Shown in pieces: positions 19,833 through 28,740 of a stretch of 64,000 bases of DNA. This DNA comes from Actinomycetes bacterium. GTDB taxonomy: Bacteria; Actinomycetota; Acidimicrobiia; Spongiisociales; JAHEDJ01. Where the stretch lies: contig JAHEDK010000007.1 in NCBI GenBank assembly GCA_024641245.1, positions 1 through 64,000 on the forward strand. Reading direction: 5' to 3'. Every line of letters starts with the position of its first letter. The first letter of the stretch is position 1. The translations under genes and the position numbers were made by a program. Under the pieces are notes generated by a model that was not told the origin of the DNA, made no database searches, and saw only the letters and a list, made by a program, of their open reading frames with translations.

Positions 19833-19858
19833 TGTATGATTGTATGACAAATCGTACA
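19833..19858. promoter_or_regulatory. Candidate GntR operator: three TGTAYGAY half-sites
   Basis: TGTATGAT (19833), TGTATGAC (19841) and inverted TGTACGAT (19851-19858 on the minus strand), between the GntR gene and the divergent ATCase-like gene. Confidence 0.5.
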
Positions 19859-19944
19859 GGAGGCTACCCCGCCTGTCCAGCCCCATCCGGGCGCGACACG
19901 AGGAGCCTCGAGTAACCCGTACCGCTACACGAGGAGAACAGCAC

Positions 19945-20895
19945 ATGCGCAGCTTCGCCGGAAGGGACATCCTTTCGCTCAAGGGTTTCGAACGGAACGA
20001 GTTCGAACACATCTTCCAGATCGCCGATGAACTCGAACCGATCGCCAGGGAACGCCGCAACGTCGATCTGCTGGCCGAGAAGACGATGGTCACGGCTTTC
20101 TACCAGCCGTCGACGCGCACCCGCCTCGCCCACGAAGCAGCTATGCACCGCCTCGGGGGCCACGTCACCGGGTTTTCGGATGCCAAGATGACCCGCGCCG
20201 GCGACTTCTACCAGGAGTCGATCAAGGACACCGTGCACATGCTCGAGTACTACGGCGACGTGCTCGTCATGCGCCACTTTCAGCAAGGTGCTCCGCACGA
20301 AGCCGCCAGGTGGGCATCGATTCCGGTCATCAATGCCGGTGATGGATGGGGCGAACATCCCACCCAGGTCCTCACCGACCTCTACACAGTGCTGAACGAA
20401 AAAGGCACTATCGACGGTCTCACGTTCGTGGCCATCGGTGATCACCGGATGCGCACGATGCATTCACTCGGCTACGCGTTGTCGCAGTTCGATGCCGAGA
20501 TGGTGGTCCTCGCTCCGGAAGAGATGTCGCCGCTGCCTGAGTTCCTGGCCGAACTAGACGAGATGGGAACGAATTACCGGATCGTCGAGCATATCGACCA
20601 GGTGATTCACGAAGCGGACGTCATCTACATGGAACCCGTCGTTCAGCCCGACTACACCCAGTCGCGGCAGGAAAAGCAGGACGAGTACGGTCGGACGCCG
20701 GCCAACTACCAGATCACCAGAGAGGTCATGAAGCGGGCCAAGGGCGACTCGATCATCCTCCACTCGCTGCCCCGGATGGATGAGCTGTTGCCCGAGGTCG
20801 ACCAGCTCAAGCACGCCCGCTACTGGCAAGAGGCCTACAACGGGGTCGTGATGCGGATGGCGCTGATTGCGTCCGTGCTCGGAGTGATGGAGTAA
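19945..20895 (+). CDS. Aspartate carbamoyltransferase-like protein (catabolic paralogue candidate)
   Basis: YQPSTRTRLAHEAAMHRLGGHVTGFSD, GEHPTQVLTDLYT, ILHSLPRMDEL. Confidence 0.85.
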   Translation: MRSFAGRDILSLKGFERNEFEHIFQIADELEPIARERRNVDLLAEKTMVTAFYQPSTRTRLAHEAAMHRLGGHVTGFSDAKMTRAGDFYQESIKDTVHMLEYYGDVLVMRHFQQGAPHEAARWASIPVINAGDGWGEHPTQVLTDLYTVLNEKGTIDGLTFVAIGDHRMRTMHSLGYALSQFDAEMVVLAPEEMSPLPEFLAELDEMGTNYRIVEHIDQVIHEADVIYMEPVVQPDYTQSRQEKQDEYGRTPANYQITREVMKRAKGDSIILHSLPRMDELLPEVDQLKHARYWQEAYNGVVMRMALIASVLGVME

Positions 20896-21839
20896 TGCCC
20901 AGAGTCGTCATTGCCATCGGCGGTAATTCGCTCATTGCCGACAAGGACCACCAGACGGTGGAGGATCAGTACAACGCGGCCGCCGAGACCGACCAGCACA
21001 TCGCCCAGCTCGTGAACGATGGTTGGGACGTCGCCATCTCTCACGGCAACGGTCCGCAGGTGGGGTTCATCATGCGGCGCTCCGAGCTGGCGCGTGGAGA
21101 ACTGCACGAGATCCCGATGGACGTTGCCGGAGCCGACACGCAGGGGGCGATCGGATATGCACTGCAGCAGAATCTGATCAACGACTTCCGGGCGATGGGG
21201 ATTCAGAAACCCGTCGTCACGGTTGTCACCCAGGTCGAGGTGAGCGCCACCGACCCGGCGATGCTCGACCCGTCCAAGCCGATCGGAACCTTTCTCGACG
21301 AAGACGAAGCCAAACGGCGTCGCGAGGAGGAAGGTTGGGCGATCAAGGAAGATGCGGGTCGCGGGTGGCGACGGGTGGTCGCCTCACCTCAGCCGCAGCG
21401 CATCGTCGAGATCGACGTGATCCGCCAGCTCATCGCCTCCGGTGTGGTGGTGATCTGCGTCGGTGGCGGTGGTATCCCGGTAGTCGCCGATGAGAGCGGC
21501 GACCTGCACGGCGTCGCGGCTGTGATCGATAAGGATCTCGCTTCGGCCTTGCTGGCGAACCTGATCGACGCCGACATGCTGCTGATCTCGACTGCGGTCG
21601 AGAAGGTTGCACTCAACTTCGGCACACCGGATCAACGCTGGGTCGACCGGTTGACGCTGTCAGAGGTCAAGACGTACCTCGAGGAGGGCGGCCACTTCGG
21701 CGAAGGGTCGATGGCTCCGAAGATGCGAGCCGTCGTGCAGTTCCTCGAGGGCGGTGGAAAAGAAGCTTTGATCACCAACCCGGCGAACCTCGAGCATGCC
21801 GTTGCCGGTGCAACAGGAACCCGTATCGTTCATGACTGA
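20895..21839 (+). CDS. arcC: Carbamate kinase
   Basis: VVIAIGGNSLI, SHGNGPQVGFIMRRSELA, VVICVGGGGIPVV, GSMAPKMRAVVQFLEGGGKEALI; TAATG overlap with the upstream gene. Confidence 0.95.
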   Translation: MPRVVIAIGGNSLIADKDHQTVEDQYNAAAETDQHIAQLVNDGWDVAISHGNGPQVGFIMRRSELARGELHEIPMDVAGADTQGAIGYALQQNLINDFRAMGIQKPVVTVVTQVEVSATDPAMLDPSKPIGTFLDEDEAKRRREEEGWAIKEDAGRGWRRVVASPQPQRIVEIDVIRQLIASGVVVICVGGGGIPVVADESGDLHGVAAVIDKDLASALLANLIDADMLLISTAVEKVALNFGTPDQRWVDRLTLSEVKTYLEEGGHFGEGSMAPKMRAVVQFLEGGGKEALITNPANLEHAVAGATGTRIVHD

Positions 21840-23106
21840 CGGTCGTCTTGAGCAGGTCACAGGCCTCGTCTGCGTAATTTGCGAGCAGTCGTACCCGGCG
21901 GAAGAGGCCGGGTACGTCTGCCGCCAATGCGGCAATGAGGGCATCCTCGATGTTCGATACGACTACGAGCGGGTCGGATCGCGCCTCTCTAGGGAGTCAC
22001 TAGCCGATGACCGCGAGATGAGCATGTGGCGCTATCGGCCACTCATGCCGGTCGCAGCCGATGCGGAGGTTCCTCCGCTCACGGTCGGGTGGACTCCAAC
22101 TTACGACGCGCCCCGGCTGGCCGCCGCGCTGGGTCTGGCCGGGGTGTGGGTCAAGGATGAAGGCAGGCAGCCGACTGCCTCTCTCAAGGATCGCGCCAGT
22201 GCCATGGCGCTCGTCAAGGCGCGAGAGGTCGGCGCGGACGTCGTGACGACCGCCAGCACCGGCAATGCGGCCGCGGCGCTGAGCGGATTGTCGGCTTCGA
22301 TGGGTCAGAAGAACGTGATCTTCGTCCCCGAGTCCGCGCCACAAGCGAAGATTGCCCAGCTTCTCGCCTACGGATCGACCGTTGTCCTCGTCAAGGGGAA
22401 CTACGGGGATGCTTTCGATCTATGTATGGCCGCTTCGGCCGAATACGGGTGGTACAACCGCAACACGGGCTTCAACCCGTACATGACGGAAGGTAAGAAG
22501 ACGGCCGGTCTCGAGATACTCGAACAACTCGAGTGGAACGCACCCGACGCCATCTTTGTGAGTGTGGGTGATGGATCGATCATCGGCGGCCTACACAAGG
22601 CGATGAAGGATGCGCTGGCCCTCGGCTGGATCGATCACTCACCGCGCCTCTTCGGCATCCAGGCCGCCGGCAGCGACTACCTGGTGCAGGCGTTCGAAAA
22701 CAACGAAGACGTTCTCACCAAGGCGCCGATCTCCGCCGATACGCTGGCAGACTCGATCAGCGCCGACCTGCCGCGCGACCGGATCAAGGCGATGGCGGCC
22801 GTACGTGAAACCGGCGGCGCCTACCTGCGCGTCTCCGACGAAGCAATTCTGGCGGCGGTGCCGGTCCTGGCGCGCGGCTCGGGCGTGTTTGCCGAACCCG
22901 CCGGCGCGGCTGCGTATGCAGGTCTTGTTGTCGCCGCCAAGCGCGGACTCGTCGGCTCATCCGATCGGGTGGCCGTCCTCTCGACCGGCAGCGGGCTCAA
23001 GGACGTAGCTTCGGCGATGAAAGCAGTGATGGCCGCCGGCTCTGAGCCGATGGTGATCGAACCGACGCTCGCCGCATTGAAGGAAGCCCTTGCCACCAGG
23101 GGCTGA
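21832..23106 (+). CDS. Threonine synthase-like PLP fold-II enzyme with N-terminal zinc ribbon
   Basis: CVICEQSYPAEEAGYVCRQCGNEG; PTASLKDRASAMALVKAREVGADVVTTASTGNAAAALSG. Confidence 0.85.
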   Translation: MTDGRLEQVTGLVCVICEQSYPAEEAGYVCRQCGNEGILDVRYDYERVGSRLSRESLADDREMSMWRYRPLMPVAADAEVPPLTVGWTPTYDAPRLAAALGLAGVWVKDEGRQPTASLKDRASAMALVKAREVGADVVTTASTGNAAAALSGLSASMGQKNVIFVPESAPQAKIAQLLAYGSTVVLVKGNYGDAFDLCMAASAEYGWYNRNTGFNPYMTEGKKTAGLEILEQLEWNAPDAIFVSVGDGSIIGGLHKAMKDALALGWIDHSPRLFGIQAAGSDYLVQAFENNEDVLTKAPISADTLADSISADLPRDRIKAMAAVRETGGAYLRVSDEAILAAVPVLARGSGVFAEPAGAAAYAGLVVAAKRGLVGSSDRVAVLSTGSGLKDVASAMKAVMAAGSEPMVIEPTLAALKEALATRG

Positions 23107-24587
23107 TGACCAACCACGAAGGACTACGCATGATCGATCTCACCATCCACGAGGCAACCCTGGAATCGGCCGTTACCCAGGCCCATGAACGTTCGATTCG
23201 CATCCCGACCTTCAAGCAGATGCGCGATCCATCCTTGATCCCCGACTCGATCAAGCAAGAACTGACGTCGGTCGGCTTGTGGGATCTCGACCCTCGCAAC
23301 CTGTATCGGATCACCTGGCACAACGAGCCGACCCCGAGCGGTGGCGGATACGGGCCGGTCAACTATCTAGAGCTTCCCTCGGAACTGACCGGCACGCCGG
23401 CCAGGATTCTCCTCCTCGAAGGGAAGTGGTTCCCGACCGGTGCCCACAAAGTGGGAGCAGCCTTCGGATGCCTGGTACCCCGCCTGGTCACGGGCCAGTT
23501 CGATCCGGCTACTCAGAAAGCGGTCTGGCCCTCAACGGGCAACTACTGCCGGGGAGGCGCCTACGACTCGCATCTTCTGGCGTGCGAATCCGTCGCCATC
23601 CTTCCGGAGGGGATGAGCCGGGAGCGGTTCGACTGGTTGAGGACTGTGGCAGGCGAGATCATCGCCACGCCGGGGACGGAGTCGAACGTCAAGGAGATCT
23701 TCGACAAGTGCAACGAGCTGCGCGCCTCGGGTGAGGACCTGGTGATCTTCAACCAGTTCGACGAGTTCGGAAACTACCTGTGGCATTACGCCGTAACGGG
23801 CCCCGCCATGGTCGAGGTGCTCGAGGCAGCCATGCGGCCCGGAGACGAGTTCCGCGGTGTGACCCTGACCACCGGCTCGGCCGGCACGATCGCGTCGGGC
23901 GACTACCTCAAGCAGGTCTACCCCAACTCCAAGATCGCAGCAGGCGAAGCCGTCCAGTGCCCGACCATTCTCTACAACGGCTTCGGCGAGCATCGGATCG
24001 AGGGAATCGGCGACAAGCACATCCCCTGGATCCATAACGCCAAGAACACAGATATGGCGATCGGTTTGGATGATGAGGCGACGATTTCCCTGACTCGCTT
24101 GTTCAACGAACCGGCCGGAACCGCGTATCTGGCCGACCAGGGAGTGGCACCCGGTCTGATCGAAAAGCTGCCCCTGCTCGGGATTTCGGGAATCGGCAAC
24201 ATGCTCATGGCGATCAAGATGGCGAAGTACTACGAGATGGGCTCCCAGGATGTCATCGTCACGGTCGGGACCGACTCGATGGAGATGTACGGAAGCCGCT
24301 TGCGGGAACTGAACGAAGAGCGTGGTGAGTTCACCACACTCGACGCGGCCGCCGCCTACCATCGCTACCTGCTCGGGCAGGGAATCGACCATGTGCAGGA
24401 ACTCGGGTACTACGACCGCAAGCGGGTCCACAACTTGAAGTACTACACGTGGGTCGAACAGCAGGGCAAGACCTACGAGGAGATCCAGGCGCAGTGGTAC
24501 GACCCCGACTATTGGACGAACATCCAGTCGATGGTCGACCCGATCGATGACCTCATCGAAGCCTTCAACACCAGGGTTGACCTATAG
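23106..24587 (+). CDS. PLP-dependent fold-II enzyme (tryptophan synthase beta-like superfamily), substrate unknown
   Basis: FPTGAHKVGAAFGCLVPRL (PLP lysine), STGNYCRGGAYDS, ITTGSAGTIASGD-type glycine-rich segment; stop/start overlap with the upstream gene. Confidence 0.7.
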   Translation: MTNHEGLRMIDLTIHEATLESAVTQAHERSIRIPTFKQMRDPSLIPDSIKQELTSVGLWDLDPRNLYRITWHNEPTPSGGGYGPVNYLELPSELTGTPARILLLEGKWFPTGAHKVGAAFGCLVPRLVTGQFDPATQKAVWPSTGNYCRGGAYDSHLLACESVAILPEGMSRERFDWLRTVAGEIIATPGTESNVKEIFDKCNELRASGEDLVIFNQFDEFGNYLWHYAVTGPAMVEVLEAAMRPGDEFRGVTLTTGSAGTIASGDYLKQVYPNSKIAAGEAVQCPTILYNGFGEHRIEGIGDKHIPWIHNAKNTDMAIGLDDEATISLTRLFNEPAGTAYLADQGVAPGLIEKLPLLGISGIGNMLMAIKMAKYYEMGSQDVIVTVGTDSMEMYGSRLRELNEERGEFTTLDAAAAYHRYLLGQGIDHVQELGYYDRKRVHNLKYYTWVEQQGKTYEEIQAQWYDPDYWTNIQSMVDPIDDLIEAFNTRVDL

Positions 24588-24745
24588 CGACGGCCGATCC
24601 TGGCCGGCGCGATATTGAGGGTCAACACGCCCGGGATTTCGCGCCAAAGGTGACAGGGATCATCAGACGGGCGCACTGCTCCCTCGATCGCGCAACTGCG
24701 AGTCTTCCGGCCTAGTCTCACTTCGTAACTGGACCCGAGGGAAGG

Positions 24746-26161
24746 GTGTCTATGAGATACAAGTCCTGGTTTGCTCTGTTCGTGGTGTTTGCCCTCATGT
24801 TTGCCGCGTGTGGCGACTCCACAGATGAGACAACCCCCGATGATGGTGGAACCGACGCCACGGCTGCGCCGGGCACGGTCACAACCATCGATATTTGGAT
24901 TGCGTTCGCAGACGGACCCCGTCTCAACTACACGGAAGCGCGGGCAGACGAGTTCAATGCTGCGCACTCGGACTACAACGTCGTGGTTACCGCGTTCGAT
25001 TCGTACAACACCGTGTTCGAGCAGGCGCAGTTGGCCCTCGAGGGCGGCAACCCGCCCGAGATCATCCACTTCTTCGAGGCCGCCACCCAGGAGGCTCTCG
25101 ATACGGTGGATGCCGACGGGAATCCGATCTTCAAGTCGGTGACCGAGGCGATCGGTGGCCGCACCGAGATTCTCGGTGAACCTGTCATCCTCGATGACGT
25201 GGTTTCGGCCGCCCGGAACTACTACACCGTCGACGGCGAGTTCTACTCGATGCCGTGGAACACCTCCTCGGCGATCATGTTCGTCAATCAGGACATCCTC
25301 GACGCCGCAGGCGTCGGCGAGATCCCGAAGACCTGGGCAGACGTCGACGCCGCCTGCGAGAAGATCATGGCGATGGCCGATGCGCCCAAGGGCTGCATCA
25401 CGTGGCCGAACCATTCGTGGTTCGTCGAGCAGACGCTGGGTCAAGAAGGCGTGCTCCTCGCCAACAACGACAACGGCCGTTCGGGTCGGGCCACCGAAGT
25501 TGATCTCGACTCGCAGGGCATGATCGACTATTTCGAGTGGTGGAAGAGCCTCGACGATCTGGGGTACTACATCTACACCGGCGTTCAGCGTGACTGGGAC
25601 GGCACCAACACTGCCTTCCAGGCACAAGAGGTCGGCATGTTGATCTACTCGTCGTCGGATACGACGGTCATCACCGAGACCGGCACCGAGAACGGATTCA
25701 ACGTCGTTGCTGCCCCGATGCCCTACAACGGCGATATGCCGTACGAAGGCAACCTGATCGGTGGAGCGACGTTGTGGTTGCGCAACGGACTGGATTCTGT
25801 CACGGAAGATGGCGCCCTGGCGTTCATGAACTTCTTCTCGAATCCTGCCAATGCAGCCGAGTGGCACAAGATCACCGGTTACATCCCGATCACAGAGGCT
25901 GCCGTGCAACTGCTGAAGGACGAGGGCTTCTACGACGAGAGCCCCAACAGCCTGGTCGCTTCAGACCAACTGGCTGCTGCGGCAGACACGCCCGCCGCCA
26001 GGGGTGCGTTGCTGGGCAACTTCGTTGCCATCCGCGACGTCATCACCGCGGCCGCGGAGGACATGCTCGTCAACGACATAGATCCGAAGCAACGGCTGGC
26101 AGAAGCAGATGCAGAAGCCCAACAGCTTCTCGACGAGTACAACTCCCTCTTCGGTGGCTAA
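24746..26161 (+). CDS. Extracellular solute-binding lipoprotein, carbohydrate ABC (UgpB-like)
   Basis: Lipobox FALMFAACGDSTDETT; IDIWIAFADGPRLNYTEARADEFNAAHSDYNV. Confidence 0.88.
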   Translation: MSMRYKSWFALFVVFALMFAACGDSTDETTPDDGGTDATAAPGTVTTIDIWIAFADGPRLNYTEARADEFNAAHSDYNVVVTAFDSYNTVFEQAQLALEGGNPPEIIHFFEAATQEALDTVDADGNPIFKSVTEAIGGRTEILGEPVILDDVVSAARNYYTVDGEFYSMPWNTSSAIMFVNQDILDAAGVGEIPKTWADVDAACEKIMAMADAPKGCITWPNHSWFVEQTLGQEGVLLANNDNGRSGRATEVDLDSQGMIDYFEWWKSLDDLGYYIYTGVQRDWDGTNTAFQAQEVGMLIYSSSDTTVITETGTENGFNVVAAPMPYNGDMPYEGNLIGGATLWLRNGLDSVTEDGALAFMNFFSNPANAAEWHKITGYIPITEAAVQLLKDEGFYDESPNSLVASDQLAAAADTPAARGALLGNFVAIRDVITAAAEDMLVNDIDPKQRLAEADAEAQQLLDEYNSLFGG

Positions 26162-26171
26162 TCGTTAGCCG

Positions 26172-27542
26172 ATGAGTGCGTTACTCGCACTACTAGCGGG
26201 GGCCGGGGCCGGCGCGTACGGATTTCGTACGGCGCGCCGGCTCAGCCCCGCCCGGCGATACCTCGTGGGTGCCCTGCTGGGTACCGTCGGGGCTGTCGTT
26301 GTTTCCGTCTTGACGGGTGGTTGCGCCTACAGCCCAGAAGTCGACGCCGCCCAACACGTACTTGGTATCGCGGTTGCCGGCGGCATCGGCCTGGCCGTTG
26401 CGTCCGGCACGTCGGTTGTTCTCGCGTCAGCGAAGGGTGGAAGAGACGCCGGCAGTATCGGGAGCGACATTCGGACCGGCACCTACCGGCTCGGTTGGTG
26501 GTGGCCGTGGGCGTTGCTGCTGCCCACGATCGTCATCCTGGTCGTCTTCCTCTACATCCCGGCCGTCCAAACCTTTACGCTCTCCACGAAATTGGTCCGG
26601 TTGGGGGCACCCCGTCAGATCGAGGTGTGTCTCGCCAACTTCTCAGAACTCCTAACGCCCAACCCGTGGATTCTGGTCATTCTGCCTCTGGTTGCGGTCG
26701 GGGTCATGTGGGGGCTCGCGCTCTGGAAACGACAAGCGAGATTGGGCTCGATGAGCCTGACCGCCGCCACTGCACTTCAGCCTTTCGGGATCGTGGTGCT
26801 GCTGCTGGCCCTCTACTACATGTTCAACGGGGGTCCGAGGGGATATCGCGGCATCTACGTCAACACGCTGGTTGTGTCGGCAGGGACCGTTGCCGGTGGC
26901 ATGATCCTCGGCCTGGCCGTGGCGTACCTCGCCTTCCAGAAAGTTCGTGGGATGACCGTCTACCGGACTTTGCTCATCTGGCCGTATGCGGTCTCTCCTC
27001 CGGTCGCCGGCATCCTGTTCTTCATGATGTTCGACCCGACGGCCGGCATCATCCAGCATCTGTTTGAACTGGTCGGGATTACCTTCCCCAACTACCGGGA
27101 GGATGTGTTCCTGGCCCGGTTCGCCGTCATCGCCGCCTCGACTTGGAAGATCCTCGGCTACAACGTGCTCTTTTACCTGGCCGGCCTTCAAAACGTTCCG
27201 GGTGATCAGATCGAAGCCTCGGTCCTCGATGGAGCCTCGGCCTGGCAGCGCTTTCGGTACGTGGTGATGCCTTCGCTCGCTCCGATCACCTTCTTCCTCC
27301 TGATCACCAACCTGACCTATGCGTTCTTCGAGGTGTACGGCACCATCGATTACCTGACCAGGGGCGCCCCGGCCGGCAAAACCTCTGTGGCCATCTACGA
27401 GATCATTCGCGTCGGCGTCGAGAACCGGGATATCGGTCGGGGTGCCGCCCAGTCGGTGCTGCTCTTCCTGGCGGTGATCGGTTTGACCGTATGGCAGTTC
27501 AAACAGTCGGAGAGTCGCATCACCTATGGAGGCGGGGGATGA
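26172..27542 (+). CDS. ABC sugar permease (UgpA/MalF-like) with N-terminal extra TM segments
   Basis: EAA motif EASVLDGASAWQRFRYVVMPSLAP; about 110 extra N-terminal residues with hydrophobic helices. Confidence 0.88.
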   Translation: MSALLALLAGAGAGAYGFRTARRLSPARRYLVGALLGTVGAVVVSVLTGGCAYSPEVDAAQHVLGIAVAGGIGLAVASGTSVVLASAKGGRDAGSIGSDIRTGTYRLGWWWPWALLLPTIVILVVFLYIPAVQTFTLSTKLVRLGAPRQIEVCLANFSELLTPNPWILVILPLVAVGVMWGLALWKRQARLGSMSLTAATALQPFGIVVLLLALYYMFNGGPRGYRGIYVNTLVVSAGTVAGGMILGLAVAYLAFQKVRGMTVYRTLLIWPYAVSPPVAGILFFMMFDPTAGIIQHLFELVGITFPNYREDVFLARFAVIAASTWKILGYNVLFYLAGLQNVPGDQIEASVLDGASAWQRFRYVVMPSLAPITFFLLITNLTYAFFEVYGTIDYLTRGAPAGKTSVAIYEIIRVGVENRDIGRGAAQSVLLFLAVIGLTVWQFKQSESRITYGGGG

Positions 27543-28387
27543 CCGGGCTCGCAGTAGGTGTACGAAAGAAGACCTGGTTCCGGGGTCGGTCCTGGCCGGT
27601 CCACGGAGCCCTCATCCTCACAACCTTCATGATCGGGTTCCCGCTCGCCTACGCGGCGCTCATCGCCACCCAGTCGAATCCCGATGTGTTCGCTTTCCAG
27701 CTGACTCCGGGTGACTCGCTGGCTCAGAACTTCCAGGACGTTTGGTTCGGACGGGATCTCGGTCGCTACATGTGGAACTCAACGGTTCAGTCTGTGCTGA
27801 TCACCGTCGCCAAGACGGTCCTGTCACTGGCCGCCGGACTGGCCTTTGTCTACTTCCGATTCAAAGCGAAATGGATCGTGTTCTTCTTCGTGCTGATCAC
27901 GTTGATGATGCCGACCGAGGTCATGATCCTGGCCCTCTTCCGATTGGTATCTGCCTTCGATTGGAAGGACACGATGGCGGCGCTGGTCGTTCCGTTCGCA
28001 GCCTCGGCCACCGGCGCCTTCCTGTTCAGGCAGCACTTCGCCAACCTGCCGAACGATCTAGCTGAGGCATCTCAGGTCGACGGGGCCAGTCCGCTTCAGT
28101 TCCTCACCAAGGTCCTGATTCCGTTGTCATGGAACACCATCGGGGCCCTGGCCGTGATCCAGTTCGTGTACGGCTGGAACATGTATTTGTGGCCGGTGCT
28201 GATCATCTCCAAGCAGGAGGCCCAGGTCATACAGGTCGGTCTGCAGAACCTGCAGGGCATCGACGTCGGGTTGACGTACGGACCGTTGATGCTCGCCGCC
28301 CTGCTGGCATCGATTCCACCGACGATCGTATTCATTCTGCTTCAGAAGCCGTTCATGTCGGGCTTCTCGATCACCGCCGACAAGTGA
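27539..28387 (+). CDS. ABC sugar permease (UgpE/MalG-like)
   Basis: EASQVDGASPLQFLTKVLIPLSWNTIGALAVIQFVYGWN. Confidence 0.9.
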   Translation: MTGLAVGVRKKTWFRGRSWPVHGALILTTFMIGFPLAYAALIATQSNPDVFAFQLTPGDSLAQNFQDVWFGRDLGRYMWNSTVQSVLITVAKTVLSLAAGLAFVYFRFKAKWIVFFFVLITLMMPTEVMILALFRLVSAFDWKDTMAALVVPFAASATGAFLFRQHFANLPNDLAEASQVDGASPLQFLTKVLIPLSWNTIGALAVIQFVYGWNMYLWPVLIISKQEAQVIQVGLQNLQGIDVGLTYGPLMLAALLASIPPTIVFILLQKPFMSGFSITADK

Positions 28388-28484
28388 TCCGTCGACCGAC
28401 CGACTCGGGGATGCCGGGGATCTGTGCAGGCCGGCCAACCCGGTCGGGCTGTAGAATCCCTCAACGACAAAAGGGGAGAACCGA

Positions 28485-28721
28485 GTGGCTGTTGGTTTGG
28501 TGGGTCTCATCTTCGGGATACTCGGCTTGGGCGCGCTCGCGCTTCATCTGTGGGCGATCATCGACGTTGTTCGCACGCCGGCTCCGGTGTGGGCTCGAGC
28601 CAACCAGAATCAGATTGTCTGGGCGCTGGTCGTGCTGTTGTTCTCACTGCTCGGGCCGATCCTTTACCTCGTGATAGCCCGTCCGGCGTTGCTCGCAGCA
28701 AGCGGAGACGCAATCGCCTGA
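28485..28721 (+). CDS. Small membrane protein, PLD nuclease N-terminal (PLDc_N)-like
   Basis: 78 aa, two TM helices: LHLWAIIDVVRTP...QIVWALVVLLFSLLGPILYLVIARP. Confidence 0.75.
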   Translation: MAVGLVGLIFGILGLGALALHLWAIIDVVRTPAPVWARANQNQIVWALVVLLFSLLGPILYLVIARPALLAASGDAIA

Positions 28722-28740
28722 GATGTACCGGGCGAATGGC

